Assembly (NCBI RefSeq): GCF_013425765.1 | Contig: NZ_JACCJZ010000008.1 | Location: 1 to 64,000 of the forward strand | DNA from: Luteimonas deserti | Lineage (GTDB): Bacteria > Pseudomonadota > Gammaproteobacteria > Xanthomonadales > Xanthomonadaceae | Direction of reading: 5' to 3' | Length of the DNA: 64,000 nucleotides | Shown here: one piece after another, positions 36,461-43,973 of the stretch | Position numbering within the stretch: the first letter of the stretch is position 1 | Layout of the letters: every line of letters begins with the position of its first letter | Translations under genes and position numbers: made by a program | Notes under the pieces: model-generated | What the model was told of the DNA's origin: nothing | Seen by the model: the letters and a program-made list of their open reading frames with translations, nothing else | The model's database searches: none

Positions 36461-36520
36461 GCCTAACACATGAGTTAAGCCGCGCCGCGAAGCGGCGTCG
36501 GCTTGGACGAATTGTTTTGC
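36461..36520 (-). repeat. attC site 5
   Basis: 60 bp near-consensus element: GCCTAAC at 36461-36467, central GCCGCGCCGCGAAGCGGC palindrome, but the distal core reads GTTTTGC instead of GTTAGGC, which may reduce recombination. Confidence 0.9.
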
Positions 36521-36522
36521 GG

Positions 36523-36849
36523 CTAGCAGCCGACCACGGTTGCGTACATTTCCACGAGCACGCCACGGCGAAACACTACATATCCTTGGCCGCAGGAATT
36601 TGTAAACGGCCGCAACTCGTTTCCAGCCTTAACCCTCCCCTTGAACCTCACCCAAGGCTCATGAGTGGCGTAAGCAGGACCGGGGTTAGAGTCAGAAACG
36701 GGTATGGACGGAGCGAACTGCCATCCTAGCTGCTGCAACTGTTCCATAGTCTGTGGATGGGAGCGATACGCGTGTTGCTCCTCCGTCAGCAAGCCTCGGC
36801 AGGCCACGGAAGAGGACAACACGATCGCGAGAAGAGTGATCTGCCGCAT
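36523..36849 (-). CDS. Cassette gene: small lipoprotein
   Basis: A 108-aa protein with a lipoprotein signal (LLAIVLSSSVACRG, Cys about residue 17) and a mature part with two more Cys, likely a disulfide (SCGQGYVVFRRGVLVEMYATVVGC). No family recognised. The start codon is unusual: the ATG lies inside the upstream attC core (GTTATGC), so a recombination event there would replace the first codon. The TAG stop comes 3 nt before the downstream core. Confidence 0.8.
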   Translation of the reverse strand: MRQITLLAIVLSSSVACRGLLTEEQHAYRSHPQTMEQLQQLGWQFAPSIPVSDSNPGPAYATHEPWVRFKGRVKAGNELRPFTNSCGQGYVVFRRGVLVEMYATVVGC

Positions 36850-36905
36850 AACACCTGAGTTAAGCCGCGCCGCGAAGCGGCGTCGGCTTGGACGAACTGT
36901 TAGGC
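36846..36905 (-). repeat. attC site 6
   Basis: 60 bp; cores GCATAAC (36846-36852) and GTTAGGC (36899-36905); full central palindrome GCCGCGCCGCGAAGCGGCGTCGGC region. The GCATAAC core overlaps the start codon of the downstream cassette gene. Confidence 0.95.
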
Positions 36906-37652
36906 ATTGCCGGCGGGCTTTGCCATTAGCGCAGCGGGTGATGCCGGAACGAGTATGGACCCGGCAGAGCCAACGATTGGTAACATCAAGTCCCGAGCGT
37001 TGCGGATCACGTGATCTCCAAGACGATACCCGCGACCAGGCCATGTGTCATTGCCGGGCGGGGACACGACTACGATGACTTGGCAGCCGTGACAGCAGGT
37101 GTAGATGGTTTCAGCGCCCCTTCGGGAAACGGACGCCTGGGCGAGATTCTGTTCAGTGCCGCATGCTGGACACGACGTTGAAATTTCAGAGTCGAGAGGC
37201 AAGCGACAGCCGGGGGGAGCTTGGACTTGCCCCTGCAGTACTGACTCGACTCTGGTCAGCTCCGGGAGAAGGCTCAGGCCTAGAAAAGCGATGCCGATGC
37301 CAGCTAGGTATCGGCCGAGACACTCATCGCGGTGCGATGCCCCGGCATGTGAGCCTGCGCCGCCCGCAACCGCCATGAACTCCTGAACAAGGCGGGCGCT
37401 GCGTGCCGGGAGCACCCCACGCTGCTCTAAATGCTCTCTCGCTTTTCCGCCAGTCTTCTTAGTGCCAGTTGTTATCGCTGCCACATGATTGAACAGCGAC
37501 TCAAGCGCCGAGCGCATCTGCGCGTTGCAGCTTTCCCACTCCTCGCGAGTTAGCGCCGCATGTGCTTGTGCAAGGTGGCGCTCGGCTTCGCCAAGCCCGC
37601 TCACAGAGACGCGCTGCCTTAATTCTTCGAGGTGCGATGTAGGCTCAAGCAA
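36900..37652 (-). CDS. Cassette gene: helical domain plus zinc-ribbon protein
   Basis: A 250-aa protein, the largest cassette product. Residues about 20-135 are helical (HLAQAHAALTREEWESCNAQMRSALESLFNHVAAI ... LGRYLAGIGIAFLGLSLLPEL), resembling HEPN/DUF4145-type domains seen in defence and RNA-binding proteins. Residues about 160-195 carry CPAC and CCHGC, a treble-clef/zinc-ribbon pair. The rest is hydrophobic and Ala/Pro-rich. The start appears to be a TTG 8 nt after the attC core; TAA stop in the core. The family call is tentative; no catalytic R-x4-6-H HEPN motif is evident. Confidence 0.65.
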   Translation of the reverse strand: MLEPTSHLEELRQRVSVSGLGEAERHLAQAHAALTREEWESCNAQMRSALESLFNHVAAITTGTKKTGGKAREHLEQRGVLPARSARLVQEFMAVAGGAGSHAGASHRDECLGRYLAGIGIAFLGLSLLPELTRVESVLQGQVQAPPGCRLPLDSEISTSCPACGTEQNLAQASVSRRGAETIYTCCHGCQVIVVVSPPGNDTWPGRGYRLGDHVIRNARDLMLPIVGSAGSILVPASPAALMAKPAGNA

Positions 37653-37653
37653 T

Positions 37654-37713
37654 GGCTAACGCCTGAATTAAGCCGCGCCGCGGAGCGGCGTCGGCTTGAA
37701 TGAACTGTTAGGG
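37654..37713 (-). repeat. attC site 7
   Basis: 60 bp; cores GGCTAAC (37654-37660) and GTTAGGG (37707-37713); central GCCGCGCCGCGGAGCGGC palindrome with one base change from the neighbours. Confidence 0.95.
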
Positions 37714-38100
37714 GGCAATTTTGACGACTGACTTGCGGATACCGTCCTCCGGTGGGCCGTAGCGCTTGGTTACCGTGGCACCAGCCATGAATGAAGAGGA
37801 CTGAAGCACGGGCTCTACAGCCGCGAATAGCTTGTCCGCGTCTGGACCGTACATGTACAGATATCCATCGCTGCCGTCAGTGGCCACCTCGTTGCCGTCG
37901 AACTCTCCAGCGTCCGCAATAGAAATTGCCTGCTCAAGCTCGTCTTCAAGCGCAAACAAGCGCTGCAGGTCAGTTGACCCGTAGTTGAAGTGAACGATAA
38001 CGGCGTGTTCCGGCGTGTTGCTCATCGATTGGGCCTGGCAAGTAGTAGTTGATAAGAGTGCGCTGAGCGCAAGCAGTGTGGCGGATAGACAACGATGCAC
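37708..38100 (-). CDS. Cassette gene: exported hypothetical protein
   Basis: A 130-aa protein starting at a GTG just after the attC core. A signal peptide with Cys near the cleavage point (LSATLLALSALLSTTTCQAQS) is followed by a compact acidic domain (AVIVHFNYGSTDLQRLFALEDELEQAI ... GYLYMYGPDADKLFAAVEPVL ... VTKRYGPPED). The same domain pattern occurs in small proteins of many proteobacteria without a function. TAA stop in the core. Confidence 0.78.
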   Translation of the reverse strand: MHRCLSATLLALSALLSTTTCQAQSMSNTPEHAVIVHFNYGSTDLQRLFALEDELEQAISIADAGEFDGNEVATDGSDGYLYMYGPDADKLFAAVEPVLQSSSFMAGATVTKRYGPPEDGIRKSVVKIAP

Positions 38101-38108
38101 GGTTTGCC

Positions 38109-38220
38109 CCCTAACACCCGAGTTCAGCCGCGTTGTAGCGGTGATTGGCTTAGGTGGCAAGCTTTTCCTGCCGCCTAAGCCAAGCGCCGGTGCAACGTCG
38201 GCTGCAACGAATCGTTAGGC
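38109..38220 (-). repeat. attC site 8 (long type, 112 bp)
   Basis: Cores CCCTAAC (38109-38115) and GTTAGGC (38214-38220). The central part is extended by a long inverted repeat: TTGGCTTAGGTGGCAAG-type left arm and CTGCCGCCTAAGCCAA right arm around a short loop, so the folded single strand has a much longer stem than the 60-bp sites. It is the only long attC in the array. Confidence 0.9.
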
Positions 38221-38556
38221 CCCACGCCGCCGCCTGCGCGCCAGCCAGCTGTGCAACGGCCAAGCGATGCAGACAATGATTGCCGCCGGGACCCATCCGA
38301 CGACGGCGACAAAAGCTCTTGGGGCGCCATCGCGATCGTAGAGCTTCAGCAGCTCTTCGGGGCTGGCGCTTGCGGCGAACAGCTCTTGTGAGATGACGAC
38401 ATGGGCCACAGCAAGTAGCCAACCCGCAGCAACGGCAACCGAAGCTCGCAGCAGCGTTCCCTTGCCCGATCGGAAATCGTTCGCTGCGACGAGCAGCAGA
38501 TAGGGCGCCGCCATTGTGGCCCAGCCGAAACAGGAAAGCGCAAAGTCCTTGTCCAT
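38215..38556 (-). CDS. Cassette gene: small integral membrane protein
   Basis: A 113-aa protein with three hydrophobic spans (about residues 8-26, 38-58 and 82-102) and a positively charged C-terminus (ARRRRRGA), so the tail is probably cytoplasmic. No family recognised. The ATG at 38556 lies 4 nt from the upstream core and the TAA stop is in the downstream core. Confidence 0.75.
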   Translation of the reverse strand: MDKDFALSCFGWATMAAPYLLLVAANDFRSGKGTLLRASVAVAAGWLLAVAHVVISQELFAASASPEELLKLYDRDGAPRAFVAVVGWVPAAIIVCIAWPLHSWLARRRRRGA

Positions 38557-38559
38557 GGG

Positions 38560-38619
38560 GCCTAACACCTGAATTAAGCCGCGCCGCGAAGCGGCGTCGG
38601 CTTGAATGAATTGTTAGGC
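38560..38619 (-). repeat. attC site 9
   Basis: 60 bp consensus element; cores GCCTAAC (38560-38566) and GTTAGGC (38613-38619), central GCCGCGCCGCGAAGCGGC palindrome. Confidence 0.96.
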
Positions 38620-39132
38620 CAGACCTTCAATCTTCCCATGGCGACACCTGAGGATGAGCCGCTTGATACCTGTACTGCCGAATACAAGCCAGATGGCGAG
38701 AACCAACTCAGCGACTGTGGTGACAATATGAGCAATCTGCTCACGCCCCCACTCAAAGTGTCCAAACTCGGGGCTGCGAGTTAGCAGAAAAATCGTTGTC
38801 CAATAGATCGCATCTGGTAGCGCATAGGCCAAGACCCACACACCCAAAAGCGTCAGTCCTACGGATAAGGCTACCGAGCCGCTCATAGAGGTCTCTGAGC
38901 GTGGCTCACTCATCGCCGGCAACAGCTTTCTTGCGATGGTGAGGGGAAAAAACCAGAGGATGGCGCAGACAGCGATGCTAGATGCCAGTACAACCCCCAC
39001 GAGTATCAGCGATGGTTGTGGCCCATCTTGTCCGATGAGCGCGACCGCACTCGGGAACGAGCGCACAACTGTCACCAAGAGGAAAACCGCGAAGACTCGG
39101 GCGGCTATGGCAATGACATCTTCCCTGCTCAC
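38614..39132 (-). CDS. Cassette gene: integral membrane protein
   Basis: A 172-aa protein with four predicted spans (about 12-32, 42-64, 90-110 and 135-155). No family recognised. The start is a GTG at 39132 with GGAGAG a few nt upstream, one of the few cassette genes with its own ribosome-binding site. TAA stop in the core. Confidence 0.78.
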   Translation of the reverse strand: MSREDVIAIAARVFAVFLLVTVVRSFPSAVALIGQDGPQPSLILVGVVLASSIAVCAILWFFPLTIARKLLPAMSEPRSETSMSGSVALSVGLTLLGVWVLAYALPDAIYWTTIFLLTRSPEFGHFEWGREQIAHIVTTVAELVLAIWLVFGSTGIKRLILRCRHGKIEGLA

Positions 39133-39148
39133 GACAATCTCTCCTATG

Positions 39149-39208
39149 GCCTAACGCCTGAGTTAAGCCGACCGGCGAAGCCGGTTCGGCTTGAACGAAT
39201 AGTTAGGG
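39149..39208 (-). repeat. attC site 10
   Basis: 60 bp; cores GCCTAAC (39149-39155) and GTTAGGG (39202-39208). The central palindrome differs from the others: AAGCCGACCGGCGAAGCCGG then TTCGGCTT, with compensating changes in both arms that keep the stem. Confidence 0.95.
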
Positions 39209-39421
39209 CGCCGGCGATGGAACTGCCGGGCCCGTTGCCGAAACTGTACGCCAAACGCTAGCCACGTAGGGCTTGCTCAACGGCATGTCGGAAATGACTT
39301 GACACGGAGAAGAACGTGAGCAGAAGGCTTGCCCCAACGAACCGTCGGGAGTGAGCTTGCTGCGCGCCCCTCTGGGGCGACCGGCTTGCGCCGGCGGTAC
39401 GCAGATGCCGTGGCCAAACAA
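39203..39421 (-). CDS. Cassette of 238 bp with no convincing gene; weak TTG open frame
   Basis: A 72-codon frame from a TTG at 39421 ends with TAA in the attC core, as real cassette genes do, but the sequence (Pro/Ser/Arg-rich) has no family pattern and no ribosome-binding site. A competing 42-codon frame from an ATG near 39434 reads another frame. The cassette may be non-coding or carry a decayed gene. Confidence 0.25.
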   Translation of the reverse strand: MFGHGICVPPAQAGRPRGARSKLTPDGSLGQAFCSRSSPCQVISDMPLSKPYVASVWRTVSATGPAVPSPAP

Positions 39422-39446
39422 CTGGACATGGATGCCTGACCGGGCG

Positions 39447-39506
39447 GCCTAACTCCTGAGTTAAGCCGCGCCGTGAAGCGGCGTCGGCTTGGACGAATTG
39501 TTAGGC
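39447..39506 (-). repeat. attC site 11 (proximal)
   Basis: 60 bp; cores GCCTAAC (39447-39453) and GTTAGGC (39500-39506), central GCCGCGCCGTGAAGCGGC palindrome. It is the attC nearest the presumed attI end. Confidence 0.96.
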
Positions 39507-39522
39507 CGCTGACTGGTGTCCA

Positions 39523-39747
39523 CTAACCCAACCTCAACTGTGCTCCCACATTGCCCGACAATGCTGCGGCAACAGCATCTTGCCACCCTTGAACAAACGC
39601 CTGATCTGCGGGAGACCCATCTGCAAGTAGTGACATTGACCCAAGAATCCCTCCAAGCTCCTCGCAGCCTAGCGAGAATTGCTTGTCTAAGAAGGCATAC
39701 ATAGCCAAATACGCTTGGTGTTGGGTCAACTGCGCTTGTGTGGTCAT
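39523..39747 (-). CDS. Cassette gene: small acidic hypothetical protein
   Basis: A 74-aa protein (LTQHQAYLAMYAFLDKQFS ... GGILGSMSLLADGSPADQAFVQGWQDAVA). The AYLAM-FLD ... LGGxLGSMSLLxDGxxADxA-WxDA pattern recurs in small proteins of integron cassettes and near polymorphic toxins, where an immunity role has been suggested; I cannot confirm it. It has AGGAG upstream of the ATG and is the first cassette of the array. Confidence 0.75.
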   Translation of the reverse strand: MTTQAQLTQHQAYLAMYAFLDKQFSLGCEELGGILGSMSLLADGSPADQAFVQGWQDAVAAALSGNVGAQLRLG

Positions 39748-39766
39748 GGCGGCGCCTGCTCCTGTG

Positions 39767-39773
39767 GCCTAAC
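39767..39773 (-). other. Solitary core site, candidate attI-like end of the array
   Basis: GTTAGGC (minus strand) occurs 20 nt before the first cassette gene, but the DNA on its other side has no attC palindrome. This is what an attI recombination point looks like. No integrase gene follows. Confidence 0.5.
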
Positions 39774-40058
39774 TACTATTGGACCGCCAAAACGCGGTGT
39801 TGCACCGAGTATCCGGTAAGCGGGGCGCCGCGAAAAGGGGTCGTTTATCCCGAAGATCAACGGCTTGGGTGGTTGGCACATCGCCGCCGCCCCGGTGTTA
39901 TCCGACGCAAATGCGGGTGTATGAGTTACGCCCGCTGATTCGCGGCTGTAACAGGTGCGGTTCCCGATCCGCGGGCGAGGCAGCGCGACGCGCCGGGTGC
40001 GCGCCATGCATGGCATTGATCGCGACGACGCGCCGCCTGCGGCGGTGCAGGCCAGAAC
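39774..40058 (+). other. Gene-free flank of the array where an integrase gene would be expected
   Basis: About 285 bases with no supported gene. In a complete integron intI would start here, pointing away from the cassettes. None of the six frames shows the tyrosine-recombinase motifs. The remaining space before the PfkB gene is far too short for intI. Confidence 0.55.
39808..39836 (-). promoter_or_regulatory. Candidate cassette promoter (Pc-like)
   Basis: On the minus strand TTTTCG (39831-39836) and GATACT (39808-39813) are 17 nt apart, upstream of the solitary core site and pointing into the cassettes. The -35 box is poor, so this is a weak candidate. Confidence 0.3.
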
Positions 40059-40082
40059 GAAACAGGGCGCCCAAGGGCGCCC
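40059..40082 (-). terminator. Terminator of the PfkB kinase gene
   Basis: GGGCGCCC twice (40065-40072 and 40075-40082) with a 2-nt spacer; because the unit is self-complementary, a stem forms readily. On the minus strand it is followed by TGTTTCGTT. It lies about 29 nt after the kinase stop. Confidence 0.65.
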
Positions 40083-40110
40083 CGTTCCCGATCTCTGCTC
40101 TCTCGCCGAA

Positions 40111-41058
40111 TCAGGCGTTCTTGCTTTCCAGCGAATACCCGAACTGCTGCCGGAACTGCAGCGAGAACTCCTCGTAGTCGAACCGCTGGTTCTGGGTGCC
40201 GGGGTGTTCCACCTTCAGCGCGCCCATCAGGTTGCCGATGCGGCCGATGGTCAGCCAGTCGTAGCCTTTCTCGATGCCGAAGATCAGGCCGGCGCGGAAG
40301 GCGTCGCCGCAGCCGGTGGGGTCGGTCACGCGGCGCTCGTGTGCGGGCGGGACGTCGTGGGTGGTGCCGTCGGCATGGATGACGACGCCCTTGGGTCCGC
40401 GGGTGCAGATGTAGGCGCGCACCTTGCCGGCGATGACGGTCTCGTCCCAGCCGGTGCGCTCCTGCAGCAGGTTGGACTCGTAGTCGTTGACGACCACGTA
40501 ATCCGCCAGCTCGATGAAGTTGCGCAGTTCCTCGCCGTTGAACAGCGGCATGGCCTGGCCGGGGTCGAAGATGAAGGGAATCTTGCCCTCGTGGAATTCA
40601 CGGGCGTTCTGCAGCATGCCGTCGCGACCGTCGGGGCCGACGAGGCCGATGGTCACGCCCGGCACATCCTTCACGTGGTTCTCGTGGCTGCGCATCATCG
40701 CGCCCGGGTGGAAGGCGGTGATCTGGTTGTTGTCGTGGTCGGTGGTGATGAAGGCCTGCGGCGTGAACAGCTCGGGGATCTCGCGCACGTGGTCGAGCGT
40801 GATGCCGTGTTCCTGGAACCACTCCCGGTAGGGGCCGAAGTCCTGGCCCACGGTGCCCATCGGGATCGGGTCGCCGCCCAGCAGTTTCAGGTTGTAGGCG
40901 ATGTTGCCGGCGCAGCCGCCGAACTCGCGGCGCATCCGCGGCACCAGGAACGAGACGTTCAGGATGTGCACCTTGTCCGGGAGGATGTGGTTCTTGAACT
41001 GATCGGGGAACACCATGATGGTGTCGTAGGCCAGGGAACCGCAGATCAGTGCAGACAT
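40111..41058 (-). CDS. PfkB family carbohydrate/adenosine kinase
   Basis: A 315-aa ribokinase-fold enzyme: GGCAGNIAYNLKLLGGDP near residue 47 (PfkB signature 1 region) and DPTGCGDAFRAGLIFG near residue 247 (signature 2 with the catalytic Asp and anion hole). The substrate specificity resembles the adenosine kinase-like subgroup of proteobacteria. It is divergent from mreB and not part of that operon. Full length, no anomalies. Confidence 0.92.
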   Translation of the reverse strand: MSALICGSLAYDTIMVFPDQFKNHILPDKVHILNVSFLVPRMRREFGGCAGNIAYNLKLLGGDPIPMGTVGQDFGPYREWFQEHGITLDHVREIPELFTPQAFITTDHDNNQITAFHPGAMMRSHENHVKDVPGVTIGLVGPDGRDGMLQNAREFHEGKIPFIFDPGQAMPLFNGEELRNFIELADYVVVNDYESNLLQERTGWDETVIAGKVRAYICTRGPKGVVIHADGTTHDVPPAHERRVTDPTGCGDAFRAGLIFGIEKGYDWLTIGRIGNLMGALKVEHPGTQNQRFDYEEFSLQFRQQFGYSLESKNA

Positions 41059-41110
41059 CGCGCGAGCTCGTGTCGTGAAGTTGGCCGGGTAGTTTACGGC
41101 ACCGGGCTAG

Positions 41111-42328
<1,218 letters not shown>

Positions 42329-42456
42329 TGGCACAGGCGCGACGGCGGGTGCGTCCCACGCCGTCGCGGACGACCCGCTGCGGCGGGTCCGCATGCGGTC
42401 CGGGCGGCGCGACCGCCGTACCGGCTCTCCACTCCCGTTCCGCTCCCGGCTTCTAG

Positions 42457-43482
42457 ATGTCGTCTTCCGCCAGCTCCCCGGCCCCACGCCCCGGCGATGT
42501 CGTCGGCACGCTGCGGTTGCTGGCCTATCTGGCGCTGTCCTGCGCCTTGCTGGTGCTCGACCACCGCGGCAGCTGGCTGTCGGAAGCCCGCCACCAGGCC
42601 AGTGTCGCGGTGCAGCCGCTGTGGTGGCTGGCGGGCATGCCGTCGCGCATCGGCTCGAGCATGCGCAACGATGCCGCCACCCGCACCCTGCTGGCCGAAG
42701 ACAACCGCCGGCTGCGCAACGAGCTGCTGGTCCTCACTGCAGGGCAGGCCCGGCTGCGCGTCGAGGCGCTCGAAAACGCGCGCCTGCGCCAGCTGCTGGG
42801 CGCGGTGGAGCAGGGCAGCCTCGATGTCCAGCTGGCCCCGATCCTCGATGTCGACCAGGACCCCACCCGCCAGCGGCTGCTGCTCGATGCCGGGCGGCGC
42901 AACGGCGTGCGCGAGGGCCAGGGCGTGATCGACGCCGGCGGCCTGCTGGGGCAGGTGATCGCGGTCACTCCCACCACGGCCACGGTGCTGCTGCTGACCG
43001 ATCTCGACCACGCGGTGCCGGTGATCGTGTCGCGCAACGGGGTGCGTCTGGTGGTCTACGGCAGCGGCCGGCCGGACCGGCTGGTGCTGCGGAGCGTGCC
43101 GTTGTCGGCGGACGTGAGGGTCGGGGACACCCTGGTCACCTCGGGCCTCGGCGGGCGGTTTCCACCCGGGTTTCCGGTCGGCACGATCGAGTCGCTGGAA
43201 CCCGACGACAGCCGCGCCTTCCTGACCGGCGATCTGGTCCCGGCGGCCCAGGTCGATCGAGGCCGCGACGTGCTGTTGTTGCGCGATGTCGTGGTCCCCG
43301 TGACCACGGCCGATCTCGAAGCCGCGGCCGCCGAACGCGAAGCCGCGGCCCGTGCGGCGGCGGATGAAGCCGCCAACCGGGACACCGGCGAGGCGGCGGA
43401 CGCGACGCCCGCCAACGCCACGCCCCCCGCCGACGCCGGACCGTCGCCTGCACCCGTGGACTCCCCGGAGCCCGTGCGATGA
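42457..43482 (+). CDS. mreC: Rod shape-determining protein MreC
   Basis: MreC is the periplasmic scaffold of the elongasome. The 341-aa protein has one N-terminal membrane span (about residues 22-40), a coiled coil (about 75-110) and the two beta domains (GVIDAGGLLGQV ... VSRNGVRLVVYGSGRPDRLVLRSVP ... GDTLVTSGLGGRFPPGFPVGTI). The C-terminal 60 residues are Ala/Pro/Asp-rich and absent from E. coli MreC. Stop and mreD start overlap as ATGA. Confidence 0.96.
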   Translation: MSSSASSPAPRPGDVVGTLRLLAYLALSCALLVLDHRGSWLSEARHQASVAVQPLWWLAGMPSRIGSSMRNDAATRTLLAEDNRRLRNELLVLTAGQARLRVEALENARLRQLLGAVEQGSLDVQLAPILDVDQDPTRQRLLLDAGRRNGVREGQGVIDAGGLLGQVIAVTPTTATVLLLTDLDHAVPVIVSRNGVRLVVYGSGRPDRLVLRSVPLSADVRVGDTLVTSGLGGRFPPGFPVGTIESLEPDDSRAFLTGDLVPAAQVDRGRDVLLLRDVVVPVTTADLEAAAAEREAAARAAADEAANRDTGEAADATPANATPPADAGPSPAPVDSPEPVR

Positions 43483-43958
43483 GCCGTCGCCGCAAGCGCT
43501 GGGTGCTGCCGGTGAGCATCGTGCTGGCCCTGCTGCTGGGCCTGTTGCCCTTGCCGGCCGGCTTGCAGCCGTATCGCCCGTACTGGCTGGCGCTGGTGGT
43601 CGCCTACTGGGTGATCGAAGACCCCGACCGGGCCGGTCTCGGTGTGGCCTTCGGCGTCGGTCTGGTCGCCGATCTCGCGTTCGGCGGGCTGCTCGGCGAG
43701 CAGGCCCTGCGGCTGGTGGTGATGACCTTCATCCTGCAGCGCTTCCGCACCCAGCTGCGGTTCTTCCCGATGGCCCAACAGGCACTGGCGATCGGCGGGC
43801 TGCTGCTCAACGATCGCGTCGTCAGCGCCGCCATCCACCTGGCGCTCGGCGTGCCGCAATTGCCCTGGACCTGGTGGCTGGCGCCGCTGCTGGGCATGCT
43901 GCTGTGGGCGCCGCTGTACCTGGTGATGGACGCGCTGCGTTTCGGGCGCCGGACCTGA
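43479..43958 (+). CDS. mreD: Rod shape-determining protein MreD
   Basis: A 159-aa polytopic protein with five predicted spans and the MreD pattern (RPYWLALVVAYWVIEDPDRAGLGVAFGVGLVADLAFGGLLGEQAL). It bridges MreC and the RodA/PBP2 synthase in the membrane. ATGA overlap with mreC; 15 nt to the PBP2 gene. Confidence 0.95.
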   Translation: MSRRRKRWVLPVSIVLALLLGLLPLPAGLQPYRPYWLALVVAYWVIEDPDRAGLGVAFGVGLVADLAFGGLLGEQALRLVVMTFILQRFRTQLRFFPMAQQALAIGGLLLNDRVVSAAIHLALGVPQLPWTWWLAPLLGMLLWAPLYLVMDALRFGRRT

Positions 43959-43973
43959 GGCCCGGGCGACCGC

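Noticed and set aside
34956..39506. CRISPR array
   Set aside because: The repeats are about 60 bp palindromes separated by genes of very different length, not short repeats with uniform spacers, and no cas genes are present.
39774..40110. Fragment of an integron integrase gene
   Set aside because: No frame shows the R, H-x-x-R or Y motifs; at most 337 bp are available.
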